Positions 8,795-16,509 of a stretch of DNA of 64,000 nt are shown piece after piece. Made by a program: the position numbers and the translations under genes. The notes beneath the pieces are model-generated. The model made no database searches and was not told the DNA's origin. It worked only from the letters and a program-made list of their open reading frames with translations. Source of the stretch: Rothia sp035916755 (GTDB taxonomy: Bacteria > Actinomycetota > Actinomycetes > Actinomycetales > Micrococcaceae). Location: contig NZ_JAYWIX010000002.1 of assembly GCF_035916755.1 (NCBI RefSeq), positions 1-64,000 of the forward strand. The letters are read 5' to 3'. Position 1 is the first letter of the stretch; every line of letters begins with the position of its first letter.

Positions 8795-9601
8795 ATGAAC
8801 CACCACGACTCACTCACCAGCCCCCGAGCAGAGCGGCCCGCGCCCGCTTTCTTGCAGCGGGCCTCCTCACTGAGCGCCGCCCAAAAACGCCAGCTGCAAC
8901 TGCAAAATGACATCATCGACCTCATCTTCCAGCGGCAACTGGGCCAGGGCGACCCCCTGCCCACCGAACAAGAGCTCATTGATGAGCTCGGGGTGGGCCG
9001 CAACTCAATCCGCGAGGCCCTCAAAGTGCTTGAAGCCCTCGGCATCGTTGAGGTGCGCCACGGTTTTGGCACCTTCGTGGGCGGCAACGCCCTGACCTCG
9101 ATGGTGCGGGCTCTTGGCTTCCGAGGACAGTTGGCCCTCTACCACGGCGGCCAAGAAGCCCTGGAACTTGTTGAAGTGCGAGAAGCCCTAGAAGTCGGTT
9201 TGTTACGCTCGGTCATTCCCGTGATGACCCAAGAACAGCTCGCCCGCGTCAAAGAAGCCTACGACGCCATGGAAGCTAGCGTGCACCAGGGAACCTGGCT
9301 GGCAGAACACGACCAGCGCTTCCACGCGGCAATCTTTGAGCCCCTGGGTAATGAACTGCTGTCCCGGCTTCTGGATGTCTTTTGGCAGGTCTATGACACC
9401 ATCGCCGGGGTGCTCGACACTGTCGCCCCCCTCGACGAAGGGCAGACCTGCACCCTGCTTGAAGCCCACCGCAAACTTTACGAGGCCATCAGCGATAAGG
9501 ATGTGGATGCCGCCACCACGCTCATGCGAGAGCATTTTGTGGGCATTCGGGCCCGCCTTACCTCCTGGCAGGCCAACTGGCTTGCAGGAAATAAGGGCTA
9601 A
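8795..9601 (+). CDS. GntR-family (FadR subfamily) regulator, probable NanR
   Basis: A 268-residue DNA-binding repressor. The winged helix is at about residues 35-100, with PTEQELIDELGVGRNSIREALKVLEALGIVE in pieces typical of GntR, followed by an all-helical FCD ligand domain (about 115-255). It is transcribed away from the sialic acid operon and shares the 147-bp region with the palindrome. No clear Shine-Dalgarno sequence precedes the ATG, so the transcript may be leaderless. Control of the nan genes, probably released by sialic acid or ManNAc-6-phosphate, is inferred from position. Confidence 0.85.
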   Translation: MNHHDSLTSPRAERPAPAFLQRASSLSAAQKRQLQLQNDIIDLIFQRQLGQGDPLPTEQELIDELGVGRNSIREALKVLEALGIVEVRHGFGTFVGGNALTSMVRALGFRGQLALYHGGQEALELVEVREALEVGLLRSVIPVMTQEQLARVKEAYDAMEASVHQGTWLAEHDQRFHAAIFEPLGNELLSRLLDVFWQVYDTIAGVLDTVAPLDEGQTCTLLEAHRKLYEAISDKDVDAATTLMREHFVGIRARLTSWQANWLAGNKG

Positions 9602-9614
9602 AACCCGACCATCC

Positions 9615-9674
9615 TTTTATGACGTTTTATGACGCCGTAACTTTTTGTTGCGGTCATACACGTGACATATGACC
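9615..9674. promoter_or_regulatory. Tandem and inverted repeats upstream of metQ
   Basis: Two head-to-tail copies of TTTTATGACG occupy 9615-9634. They are followed by an inverted repeat, GGTCATA (9652-9658) and TATGACC (9668-9674). All copies share a TATGAC core, so one DNA-binding protein could recognise them. A separate 6-bp stem lies at 9727-9745. I saw no SAM riboswitch core. Confidence 0.45.
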
Positions 9675-9834
9675 CAAAAAGAAGCCTCGTGGGGGAGCAA
9701 TGGCGCCACAGTGGTCTAATAGAAGAGGTGTCTAGCCTGGACACCCGAAACCACATCAGCACACAGCGCTAGAGACGGTGCCGCTGAACCGTGGCCGCAC
9801 ACACCACTATTTCTCAACAGAAAGATTCATAGCC

Positions 9835-10689
9835 GTGAAGAAGTTTGTTGCCACTCTGGCTCTCGTACCCCTTGCATTCGGTCTTGCAGCCTGCGGCTCA
9901 TCCTCCAGCGACGACGTCGTCAAAATCGGCGTAGTAGGCACCGACCCCGCCAACGACAAGCTCGTCGAGGTTGCAAAGGCAGAGGGAATCAACATCGAAA
10001 TCGTTGAGTTCTCTGACTACACCCAGCCCAACCCCGCCCTGAGCTCCGGCGAAATCGACCTCAACTGGTTTCAGCACATCGCCTACCTCTCCAACTACAA
10101 CGTAGAAGCTAACGACGACCTGCAGATTGTTGGCCCCACCGTTATCTACCCCATGGCGCTGTTCTCCAACAAGCACGACTCCATCTCAGCCCTGCCCCAG
10201 GGCGCCGAAATCGCAATCCCCAACGACACCGTCAACGAAGCCCGCGCCCTGCTGTTGCTTGAAGCTAACGGTCTGGTCTCCTTCACCTCAGAAACCACCA
10301 GCCCCACCGTTGACGACGTCGATACTGCTGCCTCCAAGGTCACCGTCACCCCCGTCGACGCAGCCCAGACCGTTCTCGCCCTCGAATCTGTTGACGGCTC
10401 CGTCATCAACAACGACTTCCTCAAGGACGCCGGTCTGAACCCCAAGGACGCCCTGGCCCAGGACGACCCCGCTAACGAATCAGCCCGCCCCTACGTCAAC
10501 CTCTTTGTCTCCACCGCCGATAATGCCGACAACGAGACCTACAAGAAGATTGTAGAGCTCTACCACACCGAAGAAGTACAGGCAGTGGTACAGGAAGACA
10601 CCCAGGGCACCGCAGTTGAAGTCACCACTGACCTCTCCGAACTGCGCTCCACCCTGGCCACCCTCGAAGAGCAGAAGCGCAACGGCTAA
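9835..10689 (+). CDS. metQ: Methionine-binding lipoprotein
   Basis: Substrate-binding subunit of the MetNIQ methionine importer. The 284-residue NlpA-family protein begins at a GTG (9835): this gives a compact signal peptide with lipobox LAAC at about residues 16-19, whereas the longer open frame adds 19 residues unlike a signal sequence. The mature part shows the VGTDPANDKLVEVAK and SSGEIDLNWFQHIAYL segments typical of MetQ. The gap to metN contains a long hairpin, as in the sat operon. Confidence 0.9.
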   Translation: MKKFVATLALVPLAFGLAACGSSSSDDVVKIGVVGTDPANDKLVEVAKAEGINIEIVEFSDYTQPNPALSSGEIDLNWFQHIAYLSNYNVEANDDLQIVGPTVIYPMALFSNKHDSISALPQGAEIAIPNDTVNEARALLLLEANGLVSFTSETTSPTVDDVDTAASKVTVTPVDAAQTVLALESVDGSVINNDFLKDAGLNPKDALAQDDPANESARPYVNLFVSTADNADNETYKKIVELYHTEEVQAVVQEDTQGTAVEVTTDLSELRSTLATLEEQKRNG

Positions 10690-10735
10690 AACACTAGGCA
10701 AAGCTCACCCTTGAGCTAGCTCACGCACCCCCAAC

Positions 10736-10812
10736 AGCGGCAGCCAACTGCGGTAGGCTAGACACTTCGGCCCCGTCCGGTGCCCAGCTCTAGCCCCGCA
10801 ATGGCTGCCGCT
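10736..10812. terminator. Long hairpin between metQ and metN
   Basis: Outer arms AGCGGCAGCCA (10736-10746) and TGGCTGCCGCT (10802-10812) are perfectly complementary, and an inner stem (10749-10762 with 10789-10800) continues the pairing with a 2-base bulge. No T-run follows, so partial termination or mRNA stabilisation is more likely than full termination. Confidence 0.55.
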
Positions 10813-10879
10813 TTGCGCACCCACCCCAGCAGGTGCGTCCGCCCGCAGCCACCGCAAGCCCCCAACCGAAGAAGAAGAC

Positions 10880-11932
10880 ATGACCGAACAGCGACTACAG
10901 CCAACCGGGCCCCAGCCCATGGTCGTGCTGAACAACGTGACCAAAGAGTTCAAGGTCGGCAAAAAAACCGTCACCGCCGTCAACGGCGTAGACCTCACCA
11001 TCAACAAGGGTGAAATCTTCGCCATCATCGGCTACTCCGGTGCCGGTAAATCAACCCTGGTACGCCTAATCAACGGCCTAGAATCCATTACCCAGGGCTC
11101 ACTGACCGTCGACGGCTTTGAAATCGCCGGTAAGCGCGAATCGCAGCTGCGCCAGGTGCGCACCAACATCGGCATGATCTTCCAGCAGTTCAACCTCATG
11201 AACTCCCGCACCGTCGCCGGCAACGTCGAATTCCCGCTCATCATCGCTGGCTGGGACAAGGCCAAGCGCGCCGAACGCGTCGCCGAACTGCTCGACTTCG
11301 TAGGGCTCGCTGACAAGGCCAAAAACTACCCCGATCAGCTCTCAGGCGGCCAGAAGCAGCGTGTCGGTATCGCCCGTGCCCTCGCCACCTCGCCCTCCCT
11401 GCTGCTGGCTGACGAATCCACCAGCGCCCTGGACCCCGAAACCACCGCTGAAGTGCTCGACCTGCTCAAAAAAGTCAACGCCGAGCTGGGTATCACCGTT
11501 ATCGTCATCACCCACGAAATGGACGTCGTCTCCACCATTGCCGACCGCGTAGCCGTCATGGAAAACGGCCGCGTCGTCGAATCAGGCAACGTCTACGACG
11601 TCTTCTCCAACCCCCAAACCGAGGTCGCCCGCCGCTTCGTCGGCACCACCGTCAAGTCCCTACCCGTAGGCGACGAAGCCGCCGACCTCAAAGCCCGTCA
11701 CAAGGGCTACCTCATCAACATCGAAATCACCGAAGGTAACAACGGCATCGGTAAGGTCCTCTCCTACCTGGGCTCCCGCAACGTTTCCTTCAACATCGTG
11801 CAGGGCGGCCTCGAAACCCTGCAAGGTAAGAGCTACGGCAACCTCACCCTCGAACTGCTCGGTGACGTCACCAGCCTCGACGCCGTGGTCGCTGAGCTCA
11901 AGACCGTCACCCGCGTGCAGGAGGTACGCTAA
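10880..11932 (+). CDS. metN: Methionine ABC transporter ATPase
   Basis: A 350-residue ATPase with Walker A GYSGAGKST, signature LSGGQKQRVGIARAL and Walker B LLLADESTSALD, in which the usual DEPTSALD proline is serine. The C-terminal 80 residues form a NIL domain, the methionine-sensing domain of MetN that shuts the transporter when intracellular methionine is high. Its stop is followed 2 bp later by the metI start. Confidence 0.93.
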   Translation: MTEQRLQPTGPQPMVVLNNVTKEFKVGKKTVTAVNGVDLTINKGEIFAIIGYSGAGKSTLVRLINGLESITQGSLTVDGFEIAGKRESQLRQVRTNIGMIFQQFNLMNSRTVAGNVEFPLIIAGWDKAKRAERVAELLDFVGLADKAKNYPDQLSGGQKQRVGIARALATSPSLLLADESTSALDPETTAEVLDLLKKVNAELGITVIVITHEMDVVSTIADRVAVMENGRVVESGNVYDVFSNPQTEVARRFVGTTVKSLPVGDEAADLKARHKGYLINIEITEGNNGIGKVLSYLGSRNVSFNIVQGGLETLQGKSYGNLTLELLGDVTSLDAVVAELKTVTRVQEVR

Positions 11933-11934
11933 CC

Positions 11935-12591
11935 GTGGACTCAACCTTCGTCACCGACAAACTCATCCCCGCCCTCGGCGATACCCTCTACATGGTCTCA
12001 CTGACCATGCTGGTCGCCGGTGCCCTAGGCATGATCTTTGGTCTGCTGCTCTACACCACCCGCCAGGGCAACATCCTGGCTAACCGCTTCGTCAACATCC
12101 TGCTGAACGTCGTGGTTAACGTGGTACGCCCCATCCCCTTCATTATCCTGCTCGCAGCCCTGGGCCCCCTAACCCAGATGGTGGTCGGTACCCGCCTGGG
12201 CGTCAACGCCGCCATCTTCGCCATGGTCTTTGGCGCTACCTTCGCTATCGCCCGCATCGTCGAGCAGAACATGGTCTCCATCGACCCCGGCGTAATCGAA
12301 GCGGCCCGAGCCATGGGCGCCTCCAAGATGCGCATCCTTTTCACCGTCATGATTCCCGAAGCCCTCGGCCCGCTGATCCTGGGCTACACCTTCCTGGTCA
12401 TCGGCGTAGTCGACATGTCAGCTATGGCCGGTTATATCGGCGGTGGCGGCCTGGGTAAGGTCGCCCTGGTGGACGGCTACCAGCGCTTCAACGAAGTCAT
12501 CACCTGGTCTGTTGTTGCCGTAATCATTGTTTTGGTGCAGCTTATCCAGCTGGTGGGCAACATGCTGGCCCGCAAGGTCATGCGCCGATAA
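11935..12591 (+). CDS. metI: Methionine ABC transporter permease
   Basis: A 218-residue membrane protein with about five helices and the coupling-loop segment EAARAMGASKMRI (about residues 121-133), matching MetI in length and sequence. The GTG start is preceded by GGAGG at good spacing inside the end of metN, so translation is probably coupled. Confidence 0.92.
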   Translation: MDSTFVTDKLIPALGDTLYMVSLTMLVAGALGMIFGLLLYTTRQGNILANRFVNILLNVVVNVVRPIPFIILLAALGPLTQMVVGTRLGVNAAIFAMVFGATFAIARIVEQNMVSIDPGVIEAARAMGASKMRILFTVMIPEALGPLILGYTFLVIGVVDMSAMAGYIGGGGLGKVALVDGYQRFNEVITWSVVAVIIVLVQLIQLVGNMLARKVMRR

Positions 12592-12601
12592 GGCAGACCG
12601 A

Positions 12602-12711
12602 AGGACGCGCGGATGCGCTTTTGCCGGCTAACCTTCTTGCTGGTTCGCTGACGCTCACAAGCAATTCATGCCAGCCCCAGCCAGCCGGCTCCAAGCGCAT
12701 CCGCACGTCCT
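12602..12711. repeat. Large imperfect inverted repeat downstream of metI
   Basis: The arms 12602-12629 and 12683-12711 can pair over about 26 bp (one mismatch and a small bulge), leaving a 53-base centre. No T-run follows either arm. It could be a stable mRNA 3' end, a small-RNA structure, or a small non-coding repeat element. No open frame is seen inside. Confidence 0.6.
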
Positions 12712-12739
12712 CTTCTGTTATCCCACCGCCTAAAACGGG

Positions 12740-12776
12740 ATAGCTAAGGGTCGGTTCCCCTTCGGGAGCCGGCCCT
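12740..12776. repeat. 37-bp direct repeat, left copy, with terminator hairpin
   Basis: Identical over 37 bp to 13059-13095. The unit contains a 12-bp stem with two G-U pairs closed by a CCTTCG-type loop. This copy follows the antitoxin-like gene on the minus strand and metI on the plus strand. Confidence 0.85.
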
Positions 12777-12781
12777 AAATC

Positions 12782-13018
12782 TTAGAGACCTAGCTCAGCC
12801 CGAATCTCTGCGGTGCTGTAGGTTGCTCTTTCCCCTTTCTGGATAGCCTGGACCTTGGCGTGCAGCTGCGCTGCATGTTCAGCTTCAGCGATATGCTCTT
12901 CAATGATGCTCCGGGCACAATACGCCACAGAACGGTCAGACTCACTAGCGAGTTTGCTGAGACGTTCTTTCAAGGAAGAGGGAATGCGGATGGTGAGGAC
13001 GCTATCGGCAACAGTCAT
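12782..13018 (-). CDS. Ribbon-helix-helix antitoxin-like protein, no partner toxin seen
   Basis: A 78-residue protein. Residues 7-50 (LTIRIPSSLKERLSKLA, then SVAYCARSIIEEHI) match a ribbon-helix-helix DNA-binding fold, and the charged tail ending AEIRAELGL resembles the toxin-binding part of RelB/ParD-type antitoxins. The ATG at 13016-13018 has no ribosome site, but TACAAT lies 7 bases upstream, so the message is probably leaderless. A perfect inverted repeat abuts the start. Toxins of this class are usually the next gene, yet only a hairpin and the end of metI follow. It is bracketed by two 37-bp direct repeats. It may be a solitary regulator or the remainder of a toxin-antitoxin pair. Confidence 0.7.
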   Translation of the reverse strand: MTVADSVLTIRIPSSLKERLSKLASESDRSVAYCARSIIEEHIAEAEHAAQLHAKVQAIQKGERATYSTAEIRAELGL

Positions 13019-13043
13019 GTATTCATTGTATGACAGTGAATAC
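13019..13043. promoter_or_regulatory. Inverted repeat at the antitoxin start, probable autoregulatory operator
   Basis: Arms GTATTCA (13019-13025) and TGAATAC (13037-13043) flank an 11-base spacer that contains the leftward -10 TACAAT. Position directly over promoter and start codon is typical of antitoxin autorepression. Confidence 0.6.
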
Positions 13044-13058
13044 ACGAAAGAAATGGAT

Positions 13059-13095
13059 ATAGCTAAGGGTCGGTTCCCCTTCGGGAGCCGGCCCT
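13059..13095. repeat. 37-bp direct repeat, right copy, with terminator hairpin
   Basis: Second exact copy of 12740-12776. On the plus strand the hairpin is followed by TTTT; it lies just after the stop of the leftward membrane-protein gene at 13104. Confidence 0.85.
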
Positions 13096-13103
13096 TTTGC
13101 TCT

Positions 13104-13688
13104 CTAGTCGTTTTTCTTGCCGCTAATCCAGGACGAGTCGTAGAGCCCTCCCACCCCCGGCCCGTTCCCGCCGTTTCGGCCGGTACCGCGCTCAAGCTCC
13201 TGCTCGTAGAGGCGCTCAGCAAAATCGGTGGGGCGCATGAGCCGATCGTCATCCTCATCGTCGTGGTCGGTGAACCGCGAGAGCGCAAAGATACCGTACA
13301 GCAGGGCCGCAAAAAGCAGGAAGAAGAAGGCAAGCTCAGCCCACATAATCACGTAGTTACGGCGTAGCTCCGGGGTTGCGTCGCTGTAGATGGCGGGCAC
13401 CACCAGAAAAGAGGCCACCGCCAGAATCACTGCCACGATAGTGAGGGAGTGCGGTAGCCAGTACCAGCGGCTGCGGGACCGTTTGCCCTGCTGGGCGTCG
13501 GGGACCGTCCGCGCCGGGTGGGCGGCGTCCGCTGACTCTAGCGGGGCGGACGCCTGCCCCGCCACCTGCTCCCCGGTAAAGGCCTGGGGCGGGAGGAATT
13601 CGCGGTAGTAGGCGCGTTCGTCGTCGCTGAGGTCTTCGAGGCGGCGGCCGTAGCGGGAGGGGCGCGGGTTCTTTTCGGGGTCTGTCAC
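13104..13688 (-). CDS. Two-helix membrane protein of unknown function
   Basis: I do not recognise this 194-residue protein. A polar N-terminus (about residues 1-75, rich in Arg, Glu and Pro) precedes two membrane helices (about 80-102 and 115-138) and an acidic then Gly-rich cytosolic tail. The GTG start has AAGGA at good spacing. It starts 26 bp after the HAD phosphatase gene, so the two are probably co-transcribed. Confidence 0.7.
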   Translation of the reverse strand: MTDPEKNPRPSRYGRRLEDLSDDERAYYREFLPPQAFTGEQVAGQASAPLESADAAHPARTVPDAQQGKRSRSRWYWLPHSLTIVAVILAVASFLVVPAIYSDATPELRRNYVIMWAELAFFFLLFAALLYGIFALSRFTDHDDEDDDRLMRPTDFAERLYEQELERGTGRNGGNGPGVGGLYDSSWISGKKND

Positions 13689-13714
13689 TGCTCGTCCTTG
13701 AGAAGTTGGCGGGG

Positions 13715-14455
13715 TTAGCGGTCGCGGTCGGGCAGGTGCCCTACCCAGTCGTCGAGCTGGGCGAGGAAGACTGGGTCGGTGAAGGAACTGAACCGCCCGA
13801 TACCTGCTGTCAGTAGGGGAGCGGGGGTGGCGGCGTCCGGCTCTGGCTGGTAAATCAGGCAGTTGGTGCCAGCATTGGTTGCGGCAGTCATGCCGGTGAC
13901 GGAGTCTTCAACGGTGAGGGCCTGCTCGGGGGCAAAGCCCAGGCGGCGGGTTGCTTCGAGGTAGATGTCGGGGGCGGGCTTGCCCTCTTCGACGTCGTGG
14001 AAGGAGACCCAGGTATCCAGGTAGGGGGCGTAGCCGAAGTGGGTGAGTTTTTTGGTCAGTAGCTTGCCGCCGGAGTTGGACGCTACCGCCACGGGGATTT
14101 TTGCTGAGAGCAGTTTGATGGCTTCGAGGGCGCCGTCGATTGCGGTGACGCCGCGGTCGATGATGTCGAATTCGGTGGTGGTGATGGTGGTGTAGACGCT
14201 GTCGCGGAAGGCTTCGGGGGAGCCGTCGAATTCGGAGGCCAGCGGGGTGAGGGCTGAGAGACGGTCGGCAAGATCGCCGGCTGAGATGCCGACGAGGGAG
14301 GCTTCGAGTTCGGGGGTGAGCTCTACCTGGTAGTGTTTGAACATTTCGGCCTGGATTTCGCCCCAGAGGGTTTCGGAGTCGAGCAGGACGCCGTCGCAGT
14401 CGAAGACGGCGCAGGCAGGGGCAAAGTGGGCGGGGGCTGAGTGAAGTTCAAACAT
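13715..14455 (-). CDS. HAD-superfamily phosphatase (phosphoglycolate/beta-PGM type)
   Basis: A 246-residue cytosolic hydrolase. Motif I is VFDCDGVLLDSE (residues 18-29, with nucleophile and acid aspartates), motif II is VASNSGG, the motif III lysine is in EEGKPAPDIYL, and the motif IV acid is in TVEDSVTGM. A helical cap occupies about residues 30-95. This is the pattern of beta-phosphoglucomutase or sugar-phosphate phosphatases. The substrate cannot be read from the sequence. Confidence 0.85.
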   Translation of the reverse strand: MFELHSAPAHFAPACAVFDCDGVLLDSETLWGEIQAEMFKHYQVELTPELEASLVGISAGDLADRLSALTPLASEFDGSPEAFRDSVYTTITTTEFDIIDRGVTAIDGALEAIKLLSAKIPVAVASNSGGKLLTKKLTHFGYAPYLDTWVSFHDVEEGKPAPDIYLEATRRLGFAPEQALTVEDSVTGMTAATNAGTNCLIYQPEPDAATPAPLLTAGIGRFSSFTDPVFLAQLDDWVGHLPDRDR

Positions 14456-14526
14456 GGTTCTATGCTCTCATACCGGGGTGGGCGGGAGCACCTGCGGCGT
14501 GGATTATGAGTGGGGCACCCCTCTTT

Positions 14527-14922
14527 CTAGAAGGATTCGAAGTGGATCTGTTCTAAGAATTCCTCAAATTTTTGTGGCGAAAAAGCTGCGTGAACAGCTT
14601 TGGGGTCGAGATTCATAAAACAAAGTACCCACCAGTGTTCCGGAATATCTGCTACCTGTTTTTCGAATAAGGACGTCTTTGGGGCCCAATCTACATTTGC
14701 GATAAATGCTGGGCCGTCTGGAGAGGAAGCCGACTCAGCTATCTGTTTGCTGTTGAAGAATTTCTTAGTGAGTTCGTGGGCGCTAAATTCAGCCCATGTG
14801 CTACCGGCGCTTATTCGGATATAATGAGTTTTCTTGATTTTACCAAAAAGTCCTTTCTTTTCTTGGGTGATGTGGGTTATGTGTAGTTCCTGATTGTATG
14901 AATCTCGAAAAATAATGGTCAT
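14527..14922 (-). CDS. Hypothetical protein of the AT-rich accessory stretch
   Basis: A 131-residue soluble protein, not recognised, rich in aromatic residues (WWVLCF, HFESF at the end) without signal peptide or helices in the membrane. Base composition is clearly lower in GC than the flanking HAD gene. Its size, composition and the toxin remnant 1 kb upstream make an immunity protein conceivable, but nothing in the sequence proves it. An AGAAAG-type ribosome site precedes the ATG. Confidence 0.55.
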   Translation of the reverse strand: MTIIFRDSYNQELHITHITQEKKGLFGKIKKTHYIRISAGSTWAEFSAHELTKKFFNSKQIAESASSPDGPAFIANVDWAPKTSLFEKQVADIPEHWWVLCFMNLDPKAVHAAFSPQKFEEFLEQIHFESF

Positions 14923-15062
14923 GCTTTCTCTTTTCTATTTTTAGTTGCTCTTTTTTCTTGGAGTGGTGCAGGTGGGTGTACTTGGAAGGTGTACGGCTGA
15001 TTTGCGGGTTCTGCCCTAAATCAAGTTCCTGTCGTATGAGCTAAGCATAAACTAGTAAGGAT

Positions 15063-15087
15063 GGGGGGGGCATAGCCCCCTCGTTTT
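15063..15087 (+). terminator. Rho-independent terminator in an AT-rich gap
   Basis: GGGGGC (15066-15071) pairs with GCCCCC (15075-15080) across a three-base loop and is followed by TCGTTTT. No plus-strand gene lies just upstream, so it may be a relic. The rest of the 550-bp gap 14923-15472 holds only the small open frame at 15209-15325. Confidence 0.55.
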
Positions 15088-15208
15088 AGAGGCTCATTTA
15101 AAAATTCCACCAGTGACTACAAGTGCTAACCTCTATACCATCGAAAAGTCTTACCCATACTACCAATAGCCACCTAAACTCAGAGTGTACAATCCGCTGC
15201 GTATTAAC

Positions 15209-15325
15209 CTAGGCAATAACTCGCCCAACTGCTTGGCGCAGTCGCTTATGTATCCGACTATTTTTCTTCTGTCTCCGCCTCAATCCTTGACCAGACCCAC
15301 GCAGCAGAGGAACTGTTGGTCCCAT
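15209..15325 (-). CDS. Candidate small basic peptide, 38 residues
   Basis: An ATG (15323-15325) preceded by AAAGGA at 9 bases opens a 38-codon frame ending in TAG. The product is strongly basic: about a third of its residues are Arg or Lys, clustered in LRRRQKK and IHKRLRQ. No homologue is recognised and there is no signal peptide. It lies in the toxin-remnant region; it may be a real small protein, a degraded gene end or chance. Confidence 0.3.
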   Translation of the reverse strand: MGPTVPLLRGSGQGLRRRQKKNSRIHKRLRQAVGRVIA

Positions 15326-15472
15326 GGTTATATATCCTTTATCTGCAAACATTGATAAATAAAATAGCTAATTAAATCTATGAGCCTTGAAAGAATAAGC
15401 ATTATATCAGGCGCCAGATAGCGGGTTATTAATCGCCAATAGACTTTCTTCAAAAGAGTAGAAAACTACAAA

Positions 15473-15814
15473 TCACTTTTTCTCCCTCTTGATCTGAGTA
15501 TTCTCCCTATTTCTGGCATTAGCACCAAGTTGCATCCCCGGTAAATACCCCGTAAAAAAGACAGGAAGGGCAATGTGCCATGCACTCTCGCCGGCAGAGC
15601 TCGCACCAAAGACAGCAATGAAAAGAATAAAGGATAGCCATCCAGCCTTGTTCGGGTTAAGGTGCCGGAAGAGCAAATAGCCTATAAACCCAAAAGAAAT
15701 AGCAACAATAAATAATTCTCTGAAGTAATCCCACCCTATAAAATTGCAAAATAGGATAAATAATCCCACAGTGAGCGAGCATAGAGTTAGCGTGTCTTTA
15801 GATTTTTTACTCAC
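15473..15814 (-). CDS. Small membrane protein, possible immunity protein
   Basis: A 113-residue protein with about three to four hydrophobic segments (about residues 9-26, 30-48, 57-73 and 80-95) and a basic tail (KREKK). Its start overlaps the end of the polymorphic-toxin-like fragment by 8 bp, the tight arrangement common for toxin-immunity pairs. GC content is low. Not recognised by family; the immunity role is inferred only from order and overlap. Confidence 0.5.
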   Translation of the reverse strand: MSKKSKDTLTLCSLTVGLFILFCNFIGWDYFRELFIVAISFGFIGYLLFRHLNPNKAGWLSFILFIAVFGASSAGESAWHIALPVFFTGYLPGMQLGANARNRENTQIKREKK

Positions 15815-16457
15815 CTTTAAGTGTGCTTCCTAATGATATATCACTTATACCAGATAGAACTGAACCTTGCGCTCCGCCTCTCCACATGCGGGAAGACTGA
15901 ACCCCTGTAAACGCACCCCTGAAAGTACTCGGAGATGTATAGCTGGCTTGATTTAGTGTATTACTGTTAACAGGCTTTGAAACAGGAACCTGAGAAAAAA
16001 CAGCAGAAGTCCCACCTGAAACTAGAATTTTCCTTAGATTGGTCTCTTCGCCAGAGATGGTAGAGCTCAATGCTTCAGCACCGACCCCACCAGCAAAATT
16101 TATTCCAATTTCCGTTACCTTCTTGTTTAGATAAGGAGATCCTTTTGATAGGGTGCCTGAACCTGGTCCGAAAAAGCCCCCAACGGCAGCTCCGAATCCA
16201 CCGCCTACGCTGTTCCCCATAAATTTATTAAAACTCCACTTCTCACCCTTGATAGCAGATTGAACAGAATACGTAGCACCACCGCCTACTGCCCCGGTAG
16301 TAAAGTTTATACCAGCGTTAACTGCAACAGAGCCCACGAATCTTGAGGCTGATTTTGTAACTGCCATAGTTAATTTTGTAGCTGCTGTACCAGCACCAGC
16401 AATAGTACCTGTTGCTGCTCCAATCAAGGTGTCTAAACCAACCTTGCCCCAATCAAC
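15807..16457 (-). pseudogene. C-terminal remnant of a polymorphic toxin, truncated by an IS
   Basis: The frame stays open up to the insertion-sequence boundary and begins with VDWGKVGLDTLIGAATG followed by a long Gly/Ala-rich stretch with repeated GG motifs, the pattern of the region before the toxin tip in large secreted or RHS-like toxins. About 216 residues remain; the N-terminal secretion and repeat parts are missing and are not found on the other side of the IS. No catalytic motif is recognised in the last 60 residues. An internal TTG at 16425-16427 could still start translation. Confidence 0.65.
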
Positions 16458-16509
16458 ATGATATGTACTGGCTTTCGGTCACACTCACCACCCAATAGAT
16501 TCACATACT

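Noticed and set aside
9602..9834. SAM riboswitch before metQ
   Set aside because: I could not find the conserved core of SAM-I, SAM-II or SAM-IV; only short protein-type repeats and a small hairpin are seen.
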